Below are positions 13,401 through 25,917 of a stretch of 64,000 bases of DNA, piece by piece. Position 1 is the first letter of the stretch; each line of letters starts with the position of its first letter. Origin of the DNA: Pipra filicauda (lineage: Eukaryota; Chordata; Aves; Passeriformes; Pipridae); assembly GCF_003945595.2 (NCBI RefSeq), contig NW_024104447.1, positions 682,001-746,000 of the forward strand, read 5' to 3'. The position numbers and the translations under genes were made by a program. The notes below the pieces were generated by a model. That model made no database searches. It was not told the origin of the DNA and worked only from the letters and a program-made list of their open reading frames with translations.

Positions 13401-16400
13401 GCAGAAGGACCTCCTGCAGGAGATACATTAGATGCTGAACAACAAGAGGCAGAAAGAGCCACTGGGCACTTGGTGATGGTGTAATTTAAACACAAAGCCT
13501 TGCACAGTGTGGGAACTCATAAATCTAAACTTATAACTTTCCTTTGAAAAAGGACCTGCAAATCAGCTTGATATTTGTCCACCTCCAAACCCCTCTGTTC
13601 CACTCCTTGCTGAGAATATTAAGATATTTTTCATGCAGAAGCTTTTTTCCCTTCCTGGATAATAAACAAGTTTCTACCAGGACAGAATTTGGACATCTCT
13701 TATTCAGATTCTCCTAAGCTCTGTGCCCCATTACAGTCCTGACCCCAGGAAGCTGATGCTGCTGCCACAGCACCACATTCAAGAGGTCTCAAAACTTTGC
13801 AATCATTGCATTTTTCCTGCAATACCCTCGTTTCTCTTCCATCTTGTGAGTAGGTGGGGAAACAGGCACAAAGGGGAGAATATTTGTCCCATAGTACACA
13901 AAAAAGCAGGAAAAGTCAGGAACTGAGCTCAGATATTTGAACTCTGGGAAATGCTTTATCACTTGACTGTATTTTCTAGGTCGTGCAGCCAAAAAACATT
14001 TTATTAGGACAGATCCGTTTGGTTTGGGTTGAGACACAAAACACTCCCTCAGTTCACTCCTTGCTGTGAAACAGCGAGGAACAGAATGAGCTGAATACTG
14101 GTCTCTGACCCTGCTAATAAGTTGATTTAATTGGATTTGATTTTTCAAATGTAACATCTCAAGTCAGCCATAAACTCTGGAATTAGCATAGCCTGTCTCA
14201 GCACAGGAGAGATTTTCAAGGAGCAGAAGGAGATGAGGTCCATGGCCAATGAATTTCAAATTACACTGAGGATGAACTCAGCCATATGCATGTCAAACTA
14301 AAACTGTGCAGGCTCTGAGAGCACCAAGCAGCAAAGTTATTAATGGCTCCCAATTGCTATTAGGAATGCAAAGGAGCTGCTTTGCACCCAGTTTGTTCAG
14401 ATGTCTCTTCACATCAGTGACCCATGTGACGGGTCAATAATTCACTCAGTGCACACTGAAAGCCACGAATGTCTTGCAAGTCAATTATACTTAAATAAAT
14501 AATTAGGAGAAGAGAAGGAACTGAAGGATTGGACTAGAAAAAGCTCTGCTGGTGAAATACTGCATATGCCAGGGAAAGCAGAGTATTCCTGGCTTTAGAT
14601 CTTCAGCTTGTGTTCCCCAGTACCTTCAAAGGGTTCTTGCCCCTGAAAGCAGAAAATAGCCTTAAAAGGGGCAATTTTGAGTGTTAGTGTTTTGGGGGAG
14701 TAATCAGGCTCCTGTGTAACTAGAAGCTATTTGCTTCCTGCAGGAGATGTGGGGGAAAGTAGGACATTAGGCAAATAGCTGCCCACTGAGATTTGATCCT
14801 CAAAATTTGTTCCTGAAATTTGTTCAGCTTTCATGGCATTACATTGTAATAAATCCCTGGAACATTTTACCCAATCTCTGGGCACAAGCGAGCTGTAATT
14901 CAAAGGGACAAAATTCGCTTCATCAGGCCTTGTAGGAAAGAGCAGCAAATGCCTTTAGCAGCTCTGACTGCAGCTGGCAACCTCTGAAATCAGCCTTTTC
15001 CACAGCCCACGTCCTGGGAGCTCTCAAAGCCGTGGCAGGGGTTGCAGGGTGAGCTGTTCTTCCCTGCACACTCCTCTGGAGTGAGGGCTCTTACCCCACT
15101 CCAGGGTGCAGCAGCCAAGGAGAGCTGGGGAAGGGAACTGTGCAGGTGAGACTGTGATGGGACAAGATGTGTCTGGAGAGGCTGTAGAAAATCATCCAAA
15201 TCAGGCTCCAGGAACCAGGGGCAGGACAAAACCTGTCAATCACGGGCTGCAGCATTTGGGCTGGAAAGAAATCTTCCAAACTATTGGTGTCTGAGAGTCT
15301 CATTGTTGAGCCTGGACTGATGACATGCACGGCATCAGCCAGCAAGGGCCAGTCTGGGGAGCTGCTCCTCCCTGACAGACGTGCAGGGAGCAGAGAGAGG
15401 GGCAGGGAAAATCACCAGGCAGCAGCTGATGTGCTCCAGTGTCAGCTCAGCACATCAGATGGGCAGAGGCAGACAGGAATTCATGGAGCAGAGAGCCTGT
15501 GTTCTCCAAAAGGGTACAGGGGAACGTGCATCTGTTCAGGAATGCAACAAATCCTTTCCCTTTCGAACAATTCCGAGGGGTCACCGTAGGTTTCTTTGCT
15601 TTGGGGATGTTCAGGGAGAATTAAGAGGTTCCATCCATTCCCTGTGGTACCACCGGAGCCCACCTGGCTTTGATCACAGCCAAAGGGGGTTCTTTGTGCT
15701 TCTGAGGTAAAAAGCAACCTCAAAAACTTAAGTCCAAAATACCTATTGATGGAGAGCAAGTCTGGAACGATATTCCTTTCAACACATCTGCTGGAAAACT
15801 TCTGAATGGGAGGCAGGGCACATTCAGAGGAACTTAACACGTGTTAATATCCCTGTCTAAGAGTAAGTATGACCCTCAGTACAGAAATTCAAGAAACAAA
15901 GACAGCTCAGATGGAAAACAAGGCCAAATCCAAGCAGCAGCAGAGCCAGGAACAGGTAGAAAAATAGCAGAAGAACTAATAGTAGAAAAGACTTCCATAA
16001 ACTATATATCTGTGGGATTTACTGTGAGAATACTGTTATTAAAGGAAGGGCGGTGAGAGGTGCTCAGTAATGAGCAGCAGCACAGAATTTAGGGTTCAGT
16101 GCAGCCTTTAATCCCTGGCAACTGAGACAGGCAGAGATGGAAAAATATTTTCCACACAGTTCAGTGACAGAAATGATCCAAGGGAAGGGCTGCACACACA
16201 CACTTTCATCTTGAGAGAAAGCCCTCCTCACTTTGTTCTTTGTTTACATGAAGGAAGTGACAAAGTATGAAAGAGCTGCCTTTCTATATGGAAAAAAATA
16301 GCAATAATTTCTATTAATAGCACAGCACTGCTCCTGAAAGATCTCAAAATACTTCAAGTGACAGCTGTGTTCAGGGATCAGCAGTTACTACTGATGCATC

Positions 16401-19051
16401 AAACTGCTCTGACAGGGCAGGGCAGCCCAGAAGTTGTAATAAAATAACTCTCTACATCGTGAAACCCCCATTCTCAATCTTAAAATAGTCTCACAGTTGC
16501 ATGTAAAGTAGTGAAATTATTCTTCCTTCCTTTACAGACAGGGACACGAGTTAGAAAGCAATGGAAACAGTCTGAGACCACAGAGTCAGGGCCACAGATC
16601 AACAACTGCCTCTTTCCAGATGAATCTTCCTGTCTCCTCTTCACCCATCTCCGGGGAGGCTGCAGAGAGCAGCTCCCACCTGGCAGCTCATCTGGTTTCT
16701 CTCCAAGCCTTTCCTCTCCCAATCCTACTGCTCAGGGCTTGGCATTCCCAATGGAAAGCTGGCAGAGCAGGGGGTGAGTCTGGCTTATCAAGACCAACGT
16801 GATAGTCCCTATCTGGGCTGCTCTGGTTGGATTATTGGCACCAAACCAGCACAGCACAGTGGGAGTTTTGCCAGCTTAGAAATCAAAGTCACCTTGATAA
16901 CCACCAAAGCCTGGGCTGCTGAAGTCAGAGCCTGACTAAAGGTGAGGACAGTTCTCTTCACGTTCCAGGAAAATATTCCCATCTGGGGTTTTCCCTGGTG
17001 CAATAAGCAGGTGAAAGATTGCAGCAGAGCAGTGATCCCCCAGTGTGAAATTCATCCCAGGAGTTCACGCAGGCATCTTTCTGGAACATGTCCAGTCTGG
17101 ATCCTGAAAACAAAAGGAACACTGCCTGCTGCAGGGTCACCCAGGCTGGGGATTTATTTGCCTTTCCCTCGTCTCCCTCAGGTTCCTGCACAGGGATCAT
17201 CCCAGACCTGACAAGGAGTCCATCAAATCCTGTCTCTGGGGCTGAGTGTGCTGTGTGACCACAGCAGGGCCAGCAAGGCCCTTGTAGTTTATTCCGAGTA
17301 TTCCTTTGCCATGGCTCTGCTCTGGAGCTGGAATTGGCTGTTCTCTGAAATACTGGGAGAAGACTTTATATCACAGCAAATTTGCTTTCTTGCTTTTGTT
17401 CCTTTAGCATAGACAGAGCAGCTTCCTGCTCCTCCTGTGCATTGAGTGAGCAGAACCTCTTTCCAACCCCACCGAAAGCTGCTCCACATGTTTTCTGTCA
17501 GCAGTTCCCGCTCCCAGAGTTGGGTCCTTTTGGGGCTGGAACAGAGGTACAGTCAGTTTAAATTTACCAGCACAATGGTACAAGCAGATTAAATTTAGCA
17601 GCACTTTGGAAAGAAAGCTGCACAGAAGCTTTGCTATGCCAAGGCAGTGCTGAACACTGAGATCCCCGAGCTCGGGTGGCACAGCAGGGGCAGAGCAGCA
17701 TTCCCGGGAGCTTTTACCTTGGGGAAGGGTCTCTTGCTGTGCCACTGATCCCAGAACCAGCACAAACCCTCTGGCCACACCGTGCTGGGGACTGAGACTT
17801 GACATTGCCAGCCTGGAGAAACAAAATGTTGAGTTAATGATTGAACCCCTTAAATAGTCCAGCAGGGAACAGCAGAGCGAGGGAATGTGCAGAGCTGGCT
17901 CACATGACTCTGCCCACTGCCCCCCTGCCTTTCGGGGGGGTTGTGCAGCTCTGCCTTCCAGCCCAGGCTCAGTGCTGGCAGTTCTTGGAGTATGGGTGGG
18001 TTCTGCTCCCACACTTCCAGATGAGAACTGATTCCATCTGCCTTTCTCACATTTGGAGCACAGTGCCTCTGTCAGGCATCAGAGAGGAGAAGTAGCCAGA
18101 CAAAACCTGCCTTTCTCCATTAAAAATTTCCAGCTAAAAGCAACAAGCTTTATTTTCAAGAATTCTCAGTCCATCAGAATCAATTCTCTTGAAGTAGAAT
18201 ACAAAACTAGCATAACACTGTTGAGGAGTTAAATCCTGATTTTTTCTTATACAACCACAACAACATGTCACACACAAGTCCACTGCAATGAGGATTATTT
18301 TGTTGGGGTTTTTTTTGACTGAAGTAAAATGCCCAAAGATACAATTTGCTTGAAAAATCATTCGTCCTAGAGAGCCATTTCCTACTGAAAATTTAATATT
18401 TTCGGTGGAAACCTAAAGTAGGACTAGTTCTGTTGAGAAATCCTGCTGTGAAGGCAGCTCAGCTCCCAGTTCCCTGTCTCCAGGGGCAAGGAAACCAGCT
18501 TGGCTGCACAGCTCCTGGTGCCCCTGGATTCTCTGCCAGAGCAGAAGGTGCTGTGGGAGATCCAGTCTAGCCATGGAATTAGCTCAGCACTGCAAAAATA
18601 TCAAATAATGACATTTTCCTTGATGCCAATGAGGTGATTGTTGCTCAAAAGTGTTGGTAAATGTTCTTGTGTAGACAGAGCTGCTCTACAAGGGCCACAT
18701 TTCTGTACTTTTACCAAAACCTTCCCCATGTTCGTATATCAGACAAGTCCTTTGCTCTCCACTCAGCTGAAGCCTTCAGCCTCTCCCTCAGTAAATGCAG
18801 CCATGGATTAATTTCTGTGCAGCGCTAATTACAGTATTATTAATTGCTAACATTGACAGTAATGTCTTTATTGCTGTAAATCCTTTATTTATACGTCTGA
18901 AGTATTTTAACCTTTGAGGACCCCAAACACTCCTAAGCTTTCAGAAAACAAGATTTGTTTGAGTCTCCAGTGCTGCAGTGCCTGGTTTTTCATTTATTCA
19001 TGTGCCTGTGTTGCCATGAATGAATTATTTCAGTCAGCTTTGTGAGGGAAA
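7405..19051. other. Non-coding 5' flank or introns of KCNJ1
   Basis: An 11.6-kb stretch without a supported coding gene. In mammals the upstream non-coding and alternative 5' exons of KCNJ1 are spread over tens of kilobases, so such exons may lie here, but they cannot be recognised from sequence alone. An AT-rich patch (8060-8140, many attaatt motifs) and an ancient-retroposon-like stretch (13830-13930) are the only textures I noticed. No CR1 copy of obvious length is present. Confidence 0.45.
13830..13930 (+). repeat. Possible ancient MIR/CORE-type SINE remnant
   Basis: The run 'gtaggtggggaaacaggcac', then 'tttgtcccatagtacac', then 'tcaggaactgagctcag' follows the word order of the conserved MIR-like core ('gatggggaaactgaggcaca ... 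gtcacacag ... gtcagtggcagagct'). The match is loose and based on memory of the consensus. Confidence 0.4.
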
Positions 19052-19176
19052 CCAGGACATGAGGGAAAGAGGGAGGGAGGGAAGGAAGGGAGGGAGAGAA
19101 GAAAGGGAAGGAAAGGAAGGAAAAGAAGGGAGGGAAGGAAGGGAAGGAAAGAAGGAAGGAAGGAAGAAAGGAAGAA
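19052..19176 (+). repeat. GGAA/GGGA-rich purine microsatellite
   Basis: About 125 bases of almost pure purine on the + strand with repeated ggaa, gggaa and aaagg units, including 'ggaaggaaggaag' near 19155-19170. Both strands are open over the tract only because the repeat lacks stops; the glycine/arginine-rich and serine/phenylalanine/leucine-rich translations are artefacts. GGAA is the ETS-factor core motif. Confidence 0.9.
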
Positions 19177-20021
19177 ATGGGATAGTGCATGTCCTTGTAT
19201 CCCTGGTGGGATGGGCTGGGACAGTCTTGGTTCATCCAGTTTAAAAACAGAAGGATGAAACCTCCCTCTTCCCATTTGAAGAGGAAATTTTGGCACTTGA
19301 GAGAGATTCTTCCTTAGGTGCTCACAAAGAGCTGTGTGCCTACAGAAATCTGAGGTGGAAGACATCTGTTCCAAGGATATTCCATATTCCCAGGGGATAT
19401 TATGAACTGCCCCTCTGCCTCTCCTGCTGAGCACCAGCCAGCACTGAGGGAAAAGGGCAGCTCTGCACCTCTCAGTAATTCTGTTCAGGAGCACAGAGGG
19501 CAAGGCAGGGCATAAATCCTTTGGTGCATCCACTTGAAATTCCACTTGGACTTTAGGTTGGCAAAGTGCAGCCGCTCGGGCTGGAGCTGGGACAGGGCTC
19601 CAGATTATCCCTGAGCCAGATGGAGGGGTCACATTTCCCACATGGAACTGGCATTTCAGTCAAGCCTTGGGAGGCCCAGGCCCTGTGCTCAGTGCTCTGA
19701 GGTGTGTCAGGGCACCAACTCCCTGCTGGCATTGCCAGGGCAAGGAGCAAACTGGGCTCTGGCAGCTCCCAGTGCCAGCAGGGCTGGTCCCGGGGCTGAT
19801 GTGTCCCTCAGGAAGGTGCACAGGGTATGGAGCAGCTCAGATCCTTCTCAGACATTCCCTATGGCAGATCAGATCCTTCTCAGACATTCCCCAGGGCTCA
19901 CTGGCTGCTCCAGTGACCTTGGGTTTTGGCTCCACTCACAGTTAACTCAGTGGAGGGCCAACTCTCTCTGACACTCCTTCATTCAGAGCTTGATACAAGC
20001 AGCAGGACAGAATCTGCATCT
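19177..20021. other. Non-coding spacer with a short duplication
   Basis: It contains a small direct duplication: 'agatccttctcagacattcc' occurs at about 19839 and again at about 19869. Otherwise nothing is recognised. Confidence 0.5.
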
Positions 20022-20434
20022 GGCATCCCATCCCAACAGGCCATTCCTGCTCTCCATCCCATCCCAACAGGCCATTCCTGCTCTCCATCCCATCTCATTC
20101 CTGCTCTCCATCCCATCCCACTCCTGCTCTCCATTCCATCCCAGGAGGCTATTCCTGCTCTCCATTCCATCCCAGGAGGCTATTCCTGCCCTGCATCCTG
20201 TCCCAACAGGCCATTCCTGCTATCTATCCCATCCCATTCCTACTCTCCATCCCATCCCAACAGGCCATTCCTGCTCTCCATCCCATCCCATTCCTGCTCT
20301 CCATCCCATCTCATTCCTGCTCTCCATCCCATCCCATTCCTGCTCTCCATCCCATCCCAACAGGCCATTCCTGCTCTCTGTCCCATCCCATTCCTGCTCT
20401 CCATCCCATCCCAATGGGCAATTCCTGCTCTCCA
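20022..20434. repeat. Minisatellite with two unit lengths (31 and 23 bp)
   Basis: About 15 units are built on catcccatcc...attcctgctctc. Long units (31 bp) carry an 8-bp insert 'aacaggcc' (or 'aggaggct') that short units (23 bp) lack. The order of lengths by eye is L L S S L L L S L S S S L S L. Neither length is a multiple of three, and the unit has no stop in several frames. This explains the overlapping repetitive open frames on both strands, which I do not regard as genes. Confidence 0.9.
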
Positions 20435-23400
20435 GGGCAGCCAGTGAAGGGCACATGAGCTGCCCTTTCCCAAGGGTTGGGGAGTGAAGCACCAGCAGAT
20501 AATCCACAAGACTAAGTGTTAGAGTTTGCTTTCCTGATAAAGAAGCATTTTATGAGGTATTAGGAATTGGATATTTCACGTACTTCGTTCAGAGAAAGTT
20601 CAACACAGAGGAAAACACAGGAAGGGCTGAAAGAAGATCTGAGTTTTGCAAAGAACTGAACAGAACTGGGAAAAGAAATAATCCTTTAACTCTGTATTCC
20701 CTTTCTTTTACCTAAGCTGCTTAGAACTTCATCTGAATCCCCAACAAAGATGTGTTTCTAACGAAGGCTGTGGGGTCAGGGAGATGCTTTCCATTTCTGT
20801 TCTCCCCCTCATGATTCAGTTCTGCCAACTTTGCTCAGACATCCTTTGCTGGGAGGGAAGAAATGCCTGCGAAGGCACAGATATCAGAACTTCAGGGAAA
20901 TGGAGGCAAAGAAACTTTGTTCTTGTCAGGTCCCCATCAAACACAAACCACCTTCCCCTTCCCTCGCTCTCTGATCTCCCCCAGAGCTGCACGTGGCTGG
21001 GATTAAAGCCATTTCCCTGGATTAATGTGCCCCACACACAGCCCTGGGCAAAACTCACCCACAGAACAATTAAAGCTCCTGGTCATTATCCCCCACAGCC
21101 AACATTTTTCAAACCAAACCAGTGGAAAGCAAGAGCAAAGAGAAGCACTCAAGTCCATCTGTGAGGGAGCAGAGCAGCTCCAGGTGGGACAGAGCTCCCA
21201 GGAACTGCAATGGTTGGCATTACCTACCCCCAGGAATGCAGAGAAAAAATAGGAATACATCTGAGAACAGCTACATTCCAGGCATCTATCAAATATTCTG
21301 GGTGGAGGGACTGAGACAGTAGTTGGAAAGCCAAGAATGGAGATCTGAGAGTTTCTGCTTATTCCAGTGATCTCTGGGAAACACGAGACTGGGCCAGGGA
21401 GGGGGAAGCTCCTTGTTTTCCCAGCTAACCTTGACAGGTCACGTTTATTCCTGGAAGGGTTTTATTGGTAAAGGCCCCTCTGATTCAGACTATGAGCAGT
21501 GAACCCTCTATAAACCTATTGTGCCTGGGGACACCTTTGCTGACTCCTGCAGCACGGAATTCCACCCCAGACAGTCAGAAACACTGTGTTTCTTTGGGCC
21601 CAACAGGAAACATCTTGGTAAATATTAGCTAAGATGTAGCCAGGCTACCTTCGCTGATTTAAATTAAAAGAACTTTAATTGCTGTATTATATAACTTGCT
21701 TTATATAATCTCCTGCAGACAGTCAGGGATATACTCTCACCATGCTTATCCAGGAGGGAATTTGGCTCCTGCTGCAGCAAATCAACACATTTCAGCTGTG
21801 TGTGGGAGCAGGAGATTTGTTGAAAGCAGAATTCCTTTGTCATCCTGCCTGCAGAAAGGTGTAATTCTGCCTCTTTGATCCGCTCGGGGGGAGCTCCAGC
21901 AGGGCTTGTGGAACAGCCTGTGAGGAGGGTGTGGAGAGAGGCAGGAGAAGGATGGGGAGAGTGGGGATTTGTTTTCAAGGTTCCAGGCTTGTTCTCAGCT
22001 CTTCTGTGATTATTATCTGGTCAATATGTCCAGATCCTCAGCCAAATTTCCCAAGGTTTCCATGGAAGGCTGAATCAGACCTGCCAGAACTGTGGTAGCA
22101 ACTTCTCATGACCCCCAGTGTGAGAAGATGGGGAGATTAGAAACCAGAATTCCTGTAGATTCCTGCAGATTCCTTCCTAATGTTCCTAATACCTGAAAAA
22201 ACCCCTTTTTTATTAAAAAATTAGAATCCTAATTCACTGGAATTAGGACCCCCTTTATACCTAAGGAATCCATGTGCACTTTATGATGGACAAGATGATG
22301 CATCCCAAATTTTCACCTGCTATTCTGGAAAAGCCAATTTTCACATTATTGCTATAAAATTAACACCAGAGTCATCTGAATGTTTTTGAACAATAAGGGT
22401 ATCAGAAGATAAACCCTGGAAATTTTTTTAATAGAATCTTGCACAGGAATATTTTATTTTTGCTCAAACTATGCATTAACACAAACATTTTAAAAGTGAG
22501 TCAGGAAAATAAAAGCTGAGAATTGTTTAGAAAGTGTGACCTCCTTCCCCTTTCCTCGGATATGTGCTTAAAGTTTAACCTTTGGCAGCCACATTTGCAA
22601 CCAATAAATCCAACAGCAAAAGTTTCAAATGGGGAAAAGGTACATTACAAAGTGACCTTCATTTTTTTCATCTTAATTTTACTGAGTAAAGGAAAGGTGG
22701 TTTCAACTTAAGTGCAGAAGGAAGGCAACTGTGAGACATAGAAATAAATTCATTCTCAGGGCTGCTGATACTTACAGGGACATTAAATAACAGAATTTAC
22801 TTCTGTCTTTACAACATGCAGTTAGTTTGTGCTTAGGCTCCATCAGTGTAATTTAATATTTTATTTGCTGCTGATTATCGTATCTGAAGGTCCTTGTAAC
22901 TGTGTCCAATGGGAGGATTTCTGGTTTAGGCAACTAAAAGTTGCCTACAGAGTAAAGGGACAAATTGCCAAACAGCAATTCTTAACTTCATAAAAATATT
23001 GTGGGAAGTGGAGCCTCAGAGGGGACCCAGAGTCCTTTCCTATCAATCAGGAGTCAAACATCCAACTGGCACAGGCAATTCTCAAATGTTTGAATGGCTA
23101 AAGTTAAATGAGACAAATGTCCCACTAAACTCCCACCGGTGTCAGTTGGAGCACTCTGGATTATCCCCAGCTTGGATATATGAAATTAGAGTTTAGGGGA
23201 GCGAAGCAATTCTTGCCACAAATATTTCAGCACATGAAATCCAGCACAATTTGGGCAGCCCATTTGAGAACAATTTGAGCCCAAGCATTTTGCTCTAACC
23301 AGAAAGGAAGCCTGAGTGGGATGGGATATGAGGCAGGGTTTGAGATAAGTGGTGAAGCATCTTGAGCTTGCTCTAAAAAAATAATTCCTAAGGGTTTTTT

Positions 23401-24785
23401 TGCTGTCCTTTTCTATTGGGAAGTGTGGTGCAGCTGTAAAGTAACAATAGCAAACACTTACAAAGCTCTCAACATCTCCCATCTCATCAAACCCGGGTCC
23501 TTCTAAAGAAAACATCCCCCCCAGCAGCTGCAGGACCCCAAAACCTCAGCTCTCTGTGGCTGGGGATGCTCATCCTTAGAGGCACGGCAGGCTCAGAACA
23601 TCCTTTGTTTGAGGCAGAAGGGAGAATATTTTGCCCTCAAGTTCTTCCCTGATTTCAGTGGGTTTGTAGCTGAAGCATTTTGCCCCAAGACACCTGATCT
23701 CAGCACAGGGTTTGGTTCAGCTGCACGAGAAGAGTTTTGGTCACCGAAGGCTGAATAACGTGGGGTGGGTCAGAGCTGTGCACTCATCCACCATCCTCTC
23801 TGGCAACCAAACATGTGCTTGGAGGCTGATAAACTCAGAAATCAATTATTTCTAAGAACAGTCCTAAGTTTTGGGTCAAAGTCAGGCCCCAGATCTGTGT
23901 GTGAACACAGCAGGCAGCCCCTGACTGCAGATCAGCCCGTCCCCTGTCTGTGTGTCTGAGTAACTCCAACACTGGGGATTTTCCAGATGCACATTGATCC
24001 ATACTCCAGTCTGAGTAGTGTTTTCTCCATCAATGACTCTTATTCCCTGGGTTCCCTGTTAACATGGCCAACCATAAAGGATAAAATCCACAGGGATGCA
24101 GAGTTACCCTTTCAGAAAGGATTTTTGAATCTGATCCTTTAGTCTCAGCATCCCCTTTGTGGTGGGTAAACCCCCAATTCTCCTGATGCTGAAATTTAGT
24201 TTCCTCTTTTATTCTCACCTAAAAATCCTATTTGAGGTGCTTTTGTGAATCCAGAGTTTGAATTTCACACCTTCAAACCCCATCTATAACTACACTAGGA
24301 ATAACTGCATGTCTGGCTTAATTATGCCTTTTGCATCTACTCTTGATTATTCCCAAATTTGCTTCCCAGGTCACACCCAGGTCTCCTCATGCCAAGGTAC
24401 CACACACACTTGCAAAAACAGGCCATGATCCATCTCCTAAAAGGCAGGAACACCTCACCCTGCTGATTTTCCCCACAAATGCCCACGATGAAGTTACCTT
24501 TTCTCTCTGCTTCCACTTACTCAGCTAAGCAGAGGACAATATTAACAGTTGACTGACTCTGAGTTTACTGAGCAAGCCGAAACGATTATTTTTTGCTGGA
24601 ATGCTCCTTAGGCAAGGAACTGTTCTTTTGCTCATGTGCTCACTGAAACTTTCCCCACCAACTGTGGGAAAATATGCAAATGACACAACTCTTTCCTAAA
24701 CGAGCATCTTGAGACTCTGTCAGAATTTCCCTCTCGCCTGCAGGTACAAATTAAACCTGTGTGTTTGTTGCTTCTCACTCTCCAG
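20435..24785. other. Non-coding KCNJ1 5' flank / last intron
   Basis: AT-moderate sequence ending in the polypyrimidine tract and AG of the KCNJ1 coding exon at 24784-24785. No further coding exon or repeat family is recognised. Confidence 0.5.
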
Positions 24786-25917
24786 AACGGCAGCAGCAGA
24801 GGGAATGTTCAACTACCTCCGGCAACGCTTCACCAGCCACCTCCGGGAGCGCAGCCGGCGCAGGGCCAGGCTGGTCTCCAAGGATGGGAGGTGTAACATA
24901 GAGTTTGGCAATGTGGAACAGTCCAGGTTTGTCTTTTTGATTGATATATGGACCACCATCCTGGACCTCAGGTGGAGATACAAAATGACTATCTTCATTT
25001 CAGCCTTCTTGGGCAGCTGGTTTCTGTTCGGGCTGCTCTGGTACGTGGTGGCCTACATCCACAAAGACCTGCCCGAGTTCAACCCCTCCATCAATCACAC
25101 CCCCTGTGTGGAGAACATCAACGGCCTCACCTCGGCTTTCCTGTTCTCCCTGGAGACCCAGGTGACCATCGGCTACGGCTTCAGGTGTGTCACAGAGCAG
25201 TGTGCCACTGCCATCTTCCTGCTCATCTTCCAGTCCATCCTGGGGGTGATCATCAACTCCTTCATGTGTGGGGCCATCCTGGCCAAGATCTCCAGGTCTA
25301 AGAACAGGGCCAAGACCATCACCTTCAGCAAGAACGCCGTCATCAGCAAGCGCGGGGGGAAGCTCTGCCTCCTCATCCGGGTGGCAAACCTCAGGAAGAG
25401 CCTCCTGATTGGGAGCCACATCTATGGGAAGCTCCTCAAGACCACCATCACCCCGGAAGGAGAGACAATCATTTTGGACCAGGTCAACATAGAGTTTGTA
25501 GTCGATGCTGGCAACGAGAATCTCTTCTTCATCTCCCCACTCACCATTTATCACATCATAGACAAGAACAGCCCCTTCTTCCACATGGCAGCAGAGACCA
25601 TCCTGCAGCAGGATTTTGAGCTGGTGGTCTTTTTAGATGGCACTGTGGAAGCCACCAGTGCCACCTGCCAGGTGAGGACGTCCTACATCCCAGAGGAGGT
25701 GCTCTGGGGCTACCGCTTCGCTCCCATCGTGTCCAAGACCAAAGAAGGGAAATACAGAGTTGACTTCCAGAACTTCAGCAAGACAGTGGCTGTGGAGACC
25801 CCCCACTGTGCCTTCTGCCTCTACAATGAGAAAGAAGCTAAAGCCAAAGAGAAGAAAGGTTATGACAATCCTGGGTTTGTCCTTGAAGTCAGTGAAACCA
25901 GTGACACAAAAATGTAG
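24786..25917 (+). CDS. KCNJ1: Inward-rectifier K+ channel Kir1.1 (ROMK), main coding exon
   Basis: Pore subunit of the ATP- and pH-sensitive renal K+ channel, which works as a tetramer and, in mammals, secretes K+ across the apical membrane of distal nephron cells. The exon follows an acceptor (tctcactctccag) at 24785. I choose the ATG at 24805, giving 370 residues, because it aligns with the Kir1.1b (ROMK2) start MFKHLRK. Visible: pH-gate Lys60; TM1 about 61-84; N-glycosylation site N97-H-T; extracellular cysteines 101 and 133; selectivity filter TIGYG at 121-125; TM2 about 136-160 with Asn151 (weak rectification); PIP2-proximal R168, R197, K198; SGK/PKA-type RRxRLVS at Ser25; YDNPGF endocytic motif; C-terminal TKM PDZ ligand. 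Odd points: SKNR replaces the usual PKKR before TM2's end, and one residue is missing in the GNVE(A)QSR loop. Upstream exons, including any Kir1.1a-type N terminus, were not found. Confidence 0.98.

Noticed and set aside
19926..20509. Repetitive frames on both strands (Ser-Pro-His-Pro and Gly-Trp-Arg-Ala-Gly types)
   Set aside because: Frames across a 31/23-bp minisatellite with no stop. Unit length is not a multiple of three and several frames are equally open.
1..24785. KCNJ5 coding exons expected upstream of KCNJ1
   Set aside because: No Kir3.4-type motifs (pore GYG with flanking Kir signature) occur in any frame of this region. The gene probably lies off the left edge.
24709..24804. A 32-codon N-terminal extension of KCNJ1 in frame with the coding exon
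   Set aside because: It starts at TTG, crosses the splice acceptor at 24785 and does not resemble any Kir1.1 N terminus. The ATG at 24805 matches the Kir1.1b start.
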